From Solirubrobacter sp963848475 (lineage in GTDB: Bacteria; Actinomycetota; Thermoleophilia; Solirubrobacterales; Solirubrobacteraceae): 64,000 nt of DNA. Both the position numbers and the translations under genes were made by a program. The DNA lies in NCBI GenBank assembly GCA_963848475.1, contig CAWKDW010000004.1, positions 62,001 to 126,000 of the forward strand, written 5' to 3'. This document shows positions 20,960-27,667 of this stretch, in pieces. Position 1 is the first letter of the stretch, and each line of letters begins with the position of its first letter. The notes under the pieces are model-generated. The model did no database searches. It saw nothing but the letters and a program-made list of their open reading frames with translations, and was not told the origin of the DNA.

Positions 20960-21808
20960 ATGACGATGACGGTTGATGAGCGGCGCACCGGCGCCGCCGG
21001 GCAGGCGGCAACGGTCCGCCTGGCAGTGATCGATTCCGACAGCGGTTTCCTGCAGGTGCTGGGCAAGCGGCTGGAGGGAATCGGGTGGCAGCACCGCGTG
21101 CTCGCCTCGCCGGTGCCCTTGGATGCGATGGTCGCGCTGCGGTTGAACGCGGTCGTGGTGGACCTGGCGGTGCTGGGTCCCCAGGGCTGGACGTACCTCG
21201 ACAAGCTCTGCGCGAGGCTCCCCGGTCTGGGCGTGATCGTGTGTACGGGCCAGTCGTCCGTGGCCCAGCGCGTGCGCGGGCTTCGTCTCGGCGCCGATGA
21301 CTGGGTCACCAAGCCCTGTCATCCCGAGGAGCTGATCGCGCGTATCGAGGCCGTCGTGCGGCGCCGCAAGCGCGCCGACGTGCGCGTCGAGTCCAGCCCG
21401 GTCGTGATCGGCGAGGTCGAGATCCGCGGCGACCAGTTCCAGGCGTTCGTCGCCGGCGCGTCGGTCGAGCTGACCCGCCGCGAGTACGAGCTCATCCAGT
21501 TGCTCGCCGAGGCCGAGGGCCAGGTGCTTCAGCGCGAAGAGATCTACCTGCGCATCTGGGGCTACGCCATGGTCCACGGCGATCGCTCGGTCGACGTCTT
21601 CGTCCGCAAGCTGCGCTCCAAGCTGGAGCGCGTCTCGCCGGACTGGCGCTACATCCACACCCACTTCGGCATCGGCTACCGCTTCGCCGCGGAGCCGGTC
21701 GACACGGTCGTCGACGAGACCCAGCCGGTCGTTGCGCCGCCTGCGGCTCTGGGCGTCCCGGCCGTGCCGGCCGTGCGCCCCGAGTCGGAGTTCGTCCCCG
21801 CGCACTAG
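20960..21808 (+). CDS. OmpR/PhoB-family response regulator (probable Pho regulon regulator)
   Basis: 282 residues. Receiver domain with likely phospho-acceptor Asp68 (VVVDLAVLG), Thr96 (VIVCTG) and Lys118 (DDWVTKPC). The N-terminal acidic pocket reads VIDSDSG rather than the usual VDDD, so it is slightly altered. The winged helix (ELTRREYELIQLLAEAEGQV, RSVDVFVRKLRSKL) is near-identical in style to the stand-alone protein at 15664. The ATG at 20960 is preferred to upstream GTG candidates because the receiver begins normally from it. No histidine kinase gene is adjacent. Position after phoU suggests PhoB/PhoP function. Confidence 0.85.
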   Translation: MTMTVDERRTGAAGQAATVRLAVIDSDSGFLQVLGKRLEGIGWQHRVLASPVPLDAMVALRLNAVVVDLAVLGPQGWTYLDKLCARLPGLGVIVCTGQSSVAQRVRGLRLGADDWVTKPCHPEELIARIEAVVRRRKRADVRVESSPVVIGEVEIRGDQFQAFVAGASVELTRREYELIQLLAEAEGQVLQREEIYLRIWGYAMVHGDRSVDVFVRKLRSKLERVSPDWRYIHTHFGIGYRFAAEPVDTVVDETQPVVAPPAALGVPAVPAVRPESEFVPAH

Positions 21809-21819
21809 AGTTGGTCCGG

Positions 21820-22189
21820 ATGGGCCCGGACCGCAACAAGCACATCCGCAACGTCGCGATCATCCTCGCGCTCGCGCTCGCCGTCTGGAAGGTCCCCGGC
21901 GGCGGCACGGCGTCGGCGACGATCAGCAACATCTTCTCGGTCCTGTTCATCGCAGGCCTGTTCTTCCTGGGCTACCGGACCTACATGGAGCACCGGCTCA
22001 CGCTCTTCGGCCTCGAGGAACGCCAGCGCGGGCTCCTCTACGGCTCCCTGGCGCTGCTGGCCTTCGCGCTCGTCGCCACCAGCCGCATGTGGGACGGCCG
22101 GCGTCCTCGGAGGCTTCCTCTGGCTCGCGATGCTCGGCGCGGCCGGCTGGGCGCTCTACAGCGTCTGGCGCGCATACCAGACGTATTAG
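21820..22189 (+). CDS. Small integral membrane protein, three to four helices (one frame break)
   Basis: 122 residues when one extra C at 22098-22099 is discounted. Hydrophobic segments: VAIILALALAVWKV, IFSVLFIAGLFFLGY, LYGSLALLAFALVAT and GGFLWLAMLGAAGWALYSVW. I recognise no family. It starts 11 bases after the response regulator stop and could be co-transcribed with it. Restored C-terminus is YSVWRAYQTY. Confidence 0.65.
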
Positions 22190-22303
22190 TTTCGGCACAC
22201 TCTTGTAACAAAGCGGTGTAGATCCGTTGCAGCCCCCCGCGGGAGGCTGCCGGGATGCCCCCACCGCCCGCATCCCCGTACAGCCAACGGGGCGTCACTC
22301 CGA

Positions 22304-22798
22304 TTGCGCCTCGTCGCGCAACCGATTCGACCCCACCCGTCCACCGGTCGCGCCGCCGCGCGGTTCGCGTCGGCCGCACGGTCGCGCCGGCCGCGCGGCT
22401 CGCGCCGCCGCGCGGCTCGCGCCGGCCGCGCGGTTCGCGCCGCTTGCGCCGCCCGCGCGCGCTTGCGCGGCGTCGCCGGGCAGGCGTCCGTCGAGTTCGT
22501 CGTGCTGCTGCCGGTGATCGTCGTCGTCCTCGCGGTCGCCTACCAGGCGCTGATCGCCGGGCAGGCGGTCTGGGAGGCGCGGGTCGCCGCCCGTGCCGCG
22601 GCGCGAGCGCACGCGTTCGGCGCCGATGCCGCCGCTGCGGCGCGCTCCCACCTGCGGCCGGCGCTCGAACGCGGCCTGCGCGTACGTGCCGGCGAGGGCG
22701 GGGACGTGCGCGTGTCCGTTCGGATCCCGGCGGTGCTGCCCGCGCTCCACCTCGGCCGCGCGTCCGCGACCGCCCACTTCCGGCCGCAGAGCGGATGA
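22304..22798 (+). CDS. TadE-like pseudopilin
   Basis: The C-terminal about 105 residues are clear: GQASVEFVVLLPVIVVVL is the TadE N-terminal helix with its conserved Glu, followed by AGQAVWEARVAARAAARAHA. TadE/TadF pseudopilins belong to Flp/Tad pilus machinery or related secretion systems and are processed by a TadV-type peptidase. The first 55-60 residues are Arg/Ala-rich and come from a tandem repeat, so the true start is uncertain; TTG at 22304 is simply the most upstream candidate and a start nearer 22440 is likely. The stop overlaps the next gene (ATGA). Confidence 0.72.
   Translation: MRLVAQPIRPHPSTGRAAARFASAARSRRPRGSRRRAARAGRAVRAACAARARLRGVAGQASVEFVVLLPVIVVVLAVAYQALIAGQAVWEARVAARAAARAHAFGADAAAAARSHLRPALERGLRVRAGEGGDVRVSVRIPAVLPALHLGRASATAHFRPQSG
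22352..22443. repeat. GC-only tandem repeat, about 17-18 nt unit
   Basis: Roughly five imperfect copies of CCGCGCGGYTCGCGCCGG lie head to tail at the apparent 5' end of the TadE-like gene. Translated, they give an implausible Arg/Ala/Ser string. The tract may be 5' noncoding DNA or a slippage-prone region. Confidence 0.65.
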
Positions 22799-23125
22799 CC
22801 GGCTCGCGCGGACAGAGCCTCGATCGAGGTCCTGGGCCTGCTGCCGCTCGTCGCGGTGATCGCACTCGCCGCCTTCACGATGATCGCTTCGCACACTGCC
22901 GGTGAGCAGGCCGGTGAGGCCGCGGAGGCGGGCGCGCTGGCCGTCCTCCAGGGCGGTGCCGACCCGCGCGAGGCCGCCGAGGAGGCCCTCCCGGAGGCGA
23001 CCCGCAAGCACTCCACGATCACCGTCTCCGGCCGCCGCGTCCACGTCCGCGTGCGCCCGCGCCTCCCGATCCCGGGCCTCGCCGACCGCCTCGCCGGCGA
23101 GGCGCGAGCGGACGCGGGCCCATGA
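22795..23125 (+). CDS. TadE/TadG-like pseudopilin, second copy (one frame break)
   Basis: 109 residues when one extra base near 22815 is discounted. Starts MTGSRGQASIEVLGLLPLVA, repeating the GQAS-[VI]-E motif and hydrophobic helix of the preceding gene, then AGEQAGEAAEAGALAVLQGG. Start and stop both overlap neighbours (ATGA at each end), so it is tightly coupled within the Tad-like operon. Function: minor pseudopilin or membrane assembly factor, by family resemblance. Confidence 0.7.
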
Positions 23126-23987
23126 CCGCCCTCGACCGAGCGCGCGGCTTGTTCATCGCCCCGCCGCCGGCGCCCCGCGACCAACCAGCCACGGACGCTC
23201 CGCCCGCGGGTGAGGCGTTCGGCGGCTGGCAGCCGCCGGTGGCCGCCGCGCGGAGCCTCGCGGAGCCGACCGCGCGGTCCGTCGCGGCGGACGTGGCGGC
23301 CATGCGGCGCAGCGACCTCGCGCGGCGCCGTGGCTTCGCCGGCGGCGACCCGCGGCGGTCGCGGCGATCCGTCGCGGCCGGCGCGGCGCGCATCTCTGCG
23401 CCGCGCCGTCGCGTGGCCCTCGGAACGGATGGCGGACCGGGCCGTGGCCGTCACCTCCGCGGCGGTGCTCGGGCGGGCCGGCGAGGTCGAGCCGGTCGCC
23501 GCGGCACTGGCGTTGGCGCTTCGTCTTCAGACGCGGTCGAAGGCCGCCACGGTGGTGGTGGTCGGAGCGATGGCCGGGGAGGAGGCGAGCGGCGGCGCCG
23601 CGGCGCGGCGGCTGGCCGCCCGGCTGGAGGCGCATGGGCTCGAGGCGCTCGTTCGCGGGCGACTCGCCTGGGTGCGGATCGATCCCGACGACCCTCAGCT
23701 GGTCGCCGCGGTCCGGCGCGCCACGCTCGTCGCCGCTCCGGCGGTGCTGGCGATCACCGCGCCGCGCACGCGCCGCGATCGACGAGGCGCTGGGCGAGCA
23801 GGACCTGCTGGTGATCGTCGCGGCGGAGCCGGAGGGCCCGCTGGCGCGGCTCGCAGCGACAGGACTGGGCGAGACACCGGTGGCGACGCTGCGGCCAATG
23901 GGCCGCGGACCTGCGCGGTCGCTCGCACGGGCAGGAATCCGCGCTCCGCGCCTGCTGCGGCAGCTGCTCGCGAAAGCGGGCTCGTGA
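23122..23987 (+). CDS. Protein of unknown function in the Tad-like operon (two frame breaks)
   Basis: 287 residues when extra bases near 23390 and at 23773-23774 are discounted. The N-terminal third is Pro/Ala/Arg-rich and looks disordered; the rest has an alpha/beta pattern: AVTSAAVLGRAGEVEPVAAALALALRL, ATVVVVGAM, RLAARLEAHGLEAL, PAVLAITAPRTRAIDEALGEQDLL. That pattern recalls a P-loop or Rossmann-like core without a Walker motif. No recognised family. The ATG overlaps the previous stop and the stop overlaps the next ATG (TGATG). Confidence 0.55.
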
Positions 23988-25417
23988 TGCGGCGTGACGC
24001 CGGCCAGGACGCACGCGAACGGGGCCCTGGCATCGGGCCGGTGGTGCGGGACGCCGCCGGCCGGCTCGTCGGCCGGGTCCGGCGCGAGATCCGTGGGCAG
24101 GCGTCGGTGCTGCTGATCGGCGGTCTTGCGGGCATCCTGATCGCGACGGTGATCGCGGGCGCGGTGGCCCGGGCGGTGGGCAAGGAGGCGGCGGCACAGC
24201 GGGCGGCGGACCTCGCGGCGGTGGCGGCCGCGCGCGTGATGCACAGCAACTACGGCCGCCTGTTCGAACCCGCCTACATTCGCCGCCGGCCGAACCCGAA
24301 CCATCTGGAGAAGGCCGACTATCTCGCGCTGGGCAGAACCGCGGCGCAGCGGGTCGCTGCGGCCAACCACGCGCCGCGGGCGACCGTGAGCTTCCCCGAC
24401 GAGGCCACGATCGCCCCGGTGCGGGTGCGGGTCGCCATCCGCGAGACGATCGAGGTGGGGAAGGGCAAGGCGCGAAGGACGGCCGCGCTCGCGGTGACTG
24501 CGGAGGCCGAACTCGCTCCCGCCGCGGACCTCTCGTTCGCCACCGGCGGCGGCTACAGCGGCCCGCTCGCCGAACGGCAGGGCCAGCGCATGCGACCCGA
24601 CGTCGCCATCGCCTTCGATCGGATGGAGGCCGCGGCGAAGGCGGACGGGATCGCGCTGGTGATCAACAGCGGCTACCGCTCGGATGCCGAGCAGGCCGTG
24701 CTCTGGGCCCGCCACCCCGATCCGAAGTGGGTCGCCCGTCCCGGTACGTCGCTGCACCGCAACGGCACCGAGCTCGACCTCGGCCCGCCGTCGGCGCAGG
24801 CCTGGCTCGCGGCGAACGCGTCGCGATTTCACTTCCTGAAGCGATACGACTGGGAACCGTGGCACTTCGGATTCGTCTTGAACCCGCAGTCGAGCCCGGG
24901 GAGGGACGGCTCGGAGCCTGGGGACGGCAAGGCGGGCATCTCGCACGGCGCGGTGCCCGGGTTCGTGCCCGCGCGCTTCGCCCCGATGCTGCGCACCGCG
25001 GCGCAGCGCTGGAGCGTGTCGGCGACGCTGCTGGCCGCGCAGCTCTACCAGGAGTCGCACTTCAACCCGTTCGCCGTGTCCAAGAGCGGAGCGCAGGGGA
25101 TCGCGCAGTTCATGCCCGCCACCGCGCGCGGGATGGGCCTCGACGACCCGTTCGATGCCGAGCAGGCGATCGATGCCCAGGCGCACCTGATGCGCGACCT
25201 GCTGCGGCAGTTCGGCTCGGTCCCGCTGGCGCTCGCGGCCTACAACGCCGGCCCCGGCGCCGTCGCCGGTTGCGGGTGCGTGCCCAACTACGCCGAGACG
25301 CGCGGCTACGTGGCCCAGATCCTCGGCCTGATGTCCGGCGCCGGCGTACCGATCCCACTCGGGGACGGAACACGCTCGAAGTGCGCCTCGTCCGTTGATG
25401 CATCACCGCATCAATGA
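23987..25417 (+). CDS. Membrane-anchored VanY D,D-carboxypeptidase / SLT lytic transglycosylase fusion with TadE-like N-terminus
   Basis: 476 residues, uninterrupted. Residues 36-60 repeat the RGQAS motif plus hydrophobic helix seen in the two pseudopilin genes upstream. Residues about 195-297 are a VanY/D-Ala-D-Ala carboxypeptidase domain: SGYRSDAEQ (228), SLHRNGTELDLG with zinc ligands His257 and Asp264, and EPWHFGF with Glu290 and His293. Residues 330-450 are a lytic transglycosylase SLT domain: catalytic Glu356 in LYQESHFNP, then SGAQGIAQFMPATA and LALAAYNAGPGAV. It probably trims peptide stems and cleaves glycan strands at the site where the Tad-like apparatus crosses the wall. The fusion is unusual. 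Confidence 0.85.
   Translation: MRRDAGQDARERGPGIGPVVRDAAGRLVGRVRREIRGQASVLLIGGLAGILIATVIAGAVARAVGKEAAAQRAADLAAVAAARVMHSNYGRLFEPAYIRRRPNPNHLEKADYLALGRTAAQRVAAANHAPRATVSFPDEATIAPVRVRVAIRETIEVGKGKARRTAALAVTAEAELAPAADLSFATGGGYSGPLAERQGQRMRPDVAIAFDRMEAAAKADGIALVINSGYRSDAEQAVLWARHPDPKWVARPGTSLHRNGTELDLGPPSAQAWLAANASRFHFLKRYDWEPWHFGFVLNPQSSPGRDGSEPGDGKAGISHGAVPGFVPARFAPMLRTAAQRWSVSATLLAAQLYQESHFNPFAVSKSGAQGIAQFMPATARGMGLDDPFDAEQAIDAQAHLMRDLLRQFGSVPLALAAYNAGPGAVAGCGCVPNYAETRGYVAQILGLMSGAGVPIPLGDGTRSKCASSVDASPHQ
25395..25414. promoter_or_regulatory. Inverted repeat, candidate VapB operator
   Basis: TTGATGC (25395-25401) and GCATCAA (25408-25414) form a perfect 7-bp inverted repeat with a 6-base spacer; the left half also contains the palindrome TGATGCATCA. 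It overlaps the last codons of the VanY/SLT gene and lies 26 bases before the antitoxin start, the usual place for toxin-antitoxin autoregulation. Confidence 0.55.
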
Positions 25418-25440
25418 ATCTGAGGCTACGATGCGACTCA

Positions 25441-25692
25441 GTGCGGACGACCGTGACCTTGGACCCCGATACCCGCATGCTCGTCGAGCGTGCGATGCGC
25501 GAGCGCGGGCTGACCTTCAAGGAGGTCGTCAACGAGGGGCTTCGAGCCGGGCTGGGCTCGGCGGGCGCTCCGAGGGCGTACACGACCCCGCGCGATCTAG
25601 GGCCGGCGCGGGTCGATCTCACCCACGCACTCCGCCTCGCGGCGGCGCTCGAGGACGAGGCACTCGCGCGCCGGAGCCAGGAAGGGCGCTGA
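25441..25692 (+). CDS. vapB: VapB-type antitoxin
   Basis: 83 residues from GTG at 25441. The N-terminus RTTVTLDPDTRMLVERAMRE is a ribbon-helix-helix DNA-binding strand and helix, followed by GLTFKEVVNEGLRAGL; the C-terminal part (DLGPARVDLTHALRLAAALE) would wrap the toxin. An in-frame ATG 27 bases upstream is possible but adds residues not typical of the family. Six bases separate it from the PIN-domain gene. Likely autorepressor through the inverted repeat upstream. Confidence 0.82.
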   Translation: MRTTVTLDPDTRMLVERAMRERGLTFKEVVNEGLRAGLGSAGAPRAYTTPRDLGPARVDLTHALRLAAALEDEALARRSQEGR

Positions 25693-25698
25693 GCGCGG

Positions 25699-26124
25699 AT
25701 GGTCGTGGTCGACGCGAACGTCCTGCTGTACGCGGTCGATCGCTCGAGCGCCCATCACGAGCGGTCGCGGACGTGGCTGGACGCCTCACTGGCGGGCGGC
25801 GAGGCGGTCGCGTTCGCATGGATCGCGCTGCTGGCGTTCATCCGCATAGCGACCAACCCGGCGATCCTCGCGAGCCCGATGAGCGCCGACGAGGCGATGG
25901 CTCAGGTGGAGGCTTGGCTCGCCGCCCCGGCCGCGGTCATCGCCGAGCCGACGTCACGGCACGCGAACGTCCTGCGCGGCCTGCTGCGCGAGAGCGGCAG
26001 CGCCGGGAACCTCACCAGCGATGCCCACCTGGCCGCGCTCGCGATCGAACATGGCGCGGACGTCATCTCATTCGACCGGGACTTCGCGCGCTTCGAGGGC
26101 GTCCGCCACCGGCTGCCCGGATAG
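25699..26124 (+). CDS. vapC: VapC-type PIN-domain ribonuclease toxin
   Basis: 141 residues. PIN-domain acidic residues include Asp5 (VVVDANVLLYAVD) and the C-terminal LTSDAHLAALAIEHGADVISFDRDFARF. The central segment reads LLAFIRIATNP, where many VapC proteins carry Glu, so one active-site acid is replaced or displaced as in the GFLRI-type subgroup. Expected to be an Mg-dependent RNA endonuclease neutralised by the adjacent antitoxin. Confidence 0.85.
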   Translation: MVVVDANVLLYAVDRSSAHHERSRTWLDASLAGGEAVAFAWIALLAFIRIATNPAILASPMSADEAMAQVEAWLAAPAAVIAEPTSRHANVLRGLLRESGSAGNLTSDAHLAALAIEHGADVISFDRDFARFEGVRHRLPG

Positions 26125-26132
26125 ACGGGCGA

Positions 26133-27347
26133 TCAGCGCGCGGCGGAGGACGTGTCGGCGGTCTCGAGAGCCCGCGTGATCACGCCCGCGAGCCGGCGAC
26201 CGGCGAGTTCGAGCTGTCCCTCGTCGAGATGGCTGAAGGAGAGCCGCATCTCGTTGTGCCCGTCATCGGTCACGTAGAACGGCCGCCCGGGGACGTACGC
26301 GACGCCGGCCTCGGTCGCCAGGGGCCGCAGCTCGCGCACGTCGAGCCCCACGGGCAGCGTCACCCAGGTGAACATGCCGCCGGTCGGCTGGCTCCACACG
26401 ACGCCCTCGGGCATGTGCGCCTCCAGCGATGCCGAGAGCGCCGCCCAGTGCGAGGCGTAGAGGGCGCGGGCACGGGGGACGCCGGTGTCGAAGTGCCCGG
26501 CACGGCCGTACTCCAGCACCATCCGCTGGCCCAGGGCGCCGGCGCACTGGTCCGTGTTCTGCTTGGCGTCGGCCAGCGCCGCCACGAGCTCAGCGGGCCC
26601 GGCGGCCCAGCCCATCCGGAAGCCGGGCGAGAAGATCTTCGAGAAGGTGCCGGCCTGCAGCACGATGTCGGGCGCGAGCGACCACAGCGAGGGCAGCGAG
26701 TCGCCGTCGAACGAGAGCTCGCGGTAGGCGACGTCCTCGAGGATCAGCACCCCGTAGCGGCGGCACAGCTCGACCAGCGCTTCGCGTCGCTCCAAGGACA
26801 ACGTCCGCCCCGACGGGTTCTGGTACTCCGGGATCACGTAGACGAGCTTCGGCCGGTAGCCGCCGGCGAAGCGCTCCTCGAGCTCGCCGACGAGCATCCC
26901 GTGCTCGTCCATGCCGATCCCGGTCAGCGAGGCCTGGTAGCCCGCGAAGCCCATGATCGCCCCGAGATAGGTCGGCGCCTCGACCACGACGCCGTCGCCC
27001 GGGTCGAGCAGGGTGCGGCAGACGAGGTCGATGCACTCGATGCCCCCGCTCGTGACGATCAGCTCGTCGCGCGAAGGACGCCGTCCCTGCAGGTGCTCCA
27101 CCCGCTCGCAGAGGTAGTCGCGCACGGCCGGAAGGCCCTCGCTCGGCCCGTACTGCAACGCGACGCCAGGGTCCGAGGCGATCACGCGCGCGGCGATCTC
27201 GCCCAGCACGTCGGTCTGGAAAGTGGCGATGTTCGGGAACCCGCCGGTCATGCCGAGGACACCGGGTGGCGGGCCGGCGAGGATCGTGGCCAGCTCCGCA
27301 CCGCCCCGATTTCGCGCCCGGTGCGCGAAAAGCTCGTTCCAGTCCAT
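26133..27347 (-). CDS. PLP-dependent class I/II aminotransferase (2-aminoadipate transaminase-like)
   Basis: 404 residues, uninterrupted. Fold type I aminotransferase: YGPSEGLPAVRDYL near the substrate arm, ITSGG-type VTSGGIECIDLV, EAPTYLGA, IPEYQNPSGRTL, the PLP-binding lysine in TFSKIFSPGFRMGW and the carboxylate-binding Arg in NEMRLSFSH. Closest in style to the LysN/2-aminoadipate and MocR-like group acting on branched or dicarboxylic amino acids. Transcribed alone, with a perfect palindrome 28 bases upstream of the ATG. Confidence 0.85.
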   Translation of the reverse strand: MDWNELFAHRARNRGGAELATILAGPPPGVLGMTGGFPNIATFQTDVLGEIAARVIASDPGVALQYGPSEGLPAVRDYLCERVEHLQGRRPSRDELIVTSGGIECIDLVCRTLLDPGDGVVVEAPTYLGAIMGFAGYQASLTGIGMDEHGMLVGELEERFAGGYRPKLVYVIPEYQNPSGRTLSLERREALVELCRRYGVLILEDVAYRELSFDGDSLPSLWSLAPDIVLQAGTFSKIFSPGFRMGWAAGPAELVAALADAKQNTDQCAGALGQRMVLEYGRAGHFDTGVPRARALYASHWAALSASLEAHMPEGVVWSQPTGGMFTWVTLPVGLDVRELRPLATEAGVAYVPGRPFYVTDDGHNEMRLSFSHLDEGQLELAGRRLAGVITRALETADTSSAAR

Positions 27348-27375
27348 CCCGACATTGTGCCGACCCGGGCAAGAT

Positions 27376-27391
27376 TCACTCCCGGGAGTGA
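27376..27391. promoter_or_regulatory. 16-bp perfect palindrome upstream of the aminotransferase gene
   Basis: TCACTCCCGGGAGTGA is self-complementary over 16 bases and sits 28 bases upstream of the aminotransferase start. Such sites are typical dimeric-repressor operators (GntR, Lrp or TetR types). No regulator gene adjoins it. Confidence 0.5.
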
Positions 27392-27509
27392 TTGATCCGG
27401 TCGCGGTTTTAGACGAAACTGCAGGTATAAGGAGCGGCTGACCACCCTCCTCGCACCGGCCCCGGATCGTCCCTTTCTCCTCTGACGTCCTCCGGCCGAC
27501 GCATCTCTA

Positions 27510-27547
27510 GAGCCGTCGCGCCTGACCAGCGCGGCGGCTCGCTTTTT
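27510..27547 (+). terminator. Intrinsic terminator-like hairpin without an upstream + strand gene
   Basis: GAGCCGTCGCGC (27510-27521) pairs with GCGCGGCGGCTC (27529-27540) over 12 positions with one G-U pair and a 7-base loop, followed by GCTTTTT. No + strand gene ends nearby; the last one ended at 26124 and the opposite-strand aminotransferase intervenes. It may therefore end a small RNA or act as an attenuator of the carboxypeptidase. Confidence 0.65.
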
Positions 27548-27614
27548 GCCCGGGTGCGCAGAGACATCCACGCCCGAGCGTTTTCATTTCCCGATCACCT
27601 CCCTTAGCTTCCGG

Positions 27615-27633
27615 GACTGCCGGTTCGGCAGTC
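27615..27633 (+). promoter_or_regulatory. Hairpin next to the carboxypeptidase ribosome site
   Basis: GACTGCCG (27615-27622) and CGGCAGTC (27626-27633) form a perfect 8-bp stem with a 3-base loop, immediately followed by AGGAGGGG. It could tune translation initiation. Confidence 0.45.
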
Positions 27634-27667
27634 AGGAGGGGACTTGACTAGAGGGGGAGTGGGTTCA

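Larger units (their letters stand above)
27392..27667 (+). other. Long intergenic region with structured elements and no gene
   Basis: About 276 bases between the divergent aminotransferase and carboxypeptidase genes contain no convincing coding frame. On the + strand there is a GCGGTTT/AAACTGC stem-like pair around 27402-27421, an intrinsic-terminator-like hairpin at 27510-27547 and a second hairpin at 27615-27633 just before the carboxypeptidase ribosome site. It may be a structured leader RNA or a small RNA. Confidence 0.4.
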
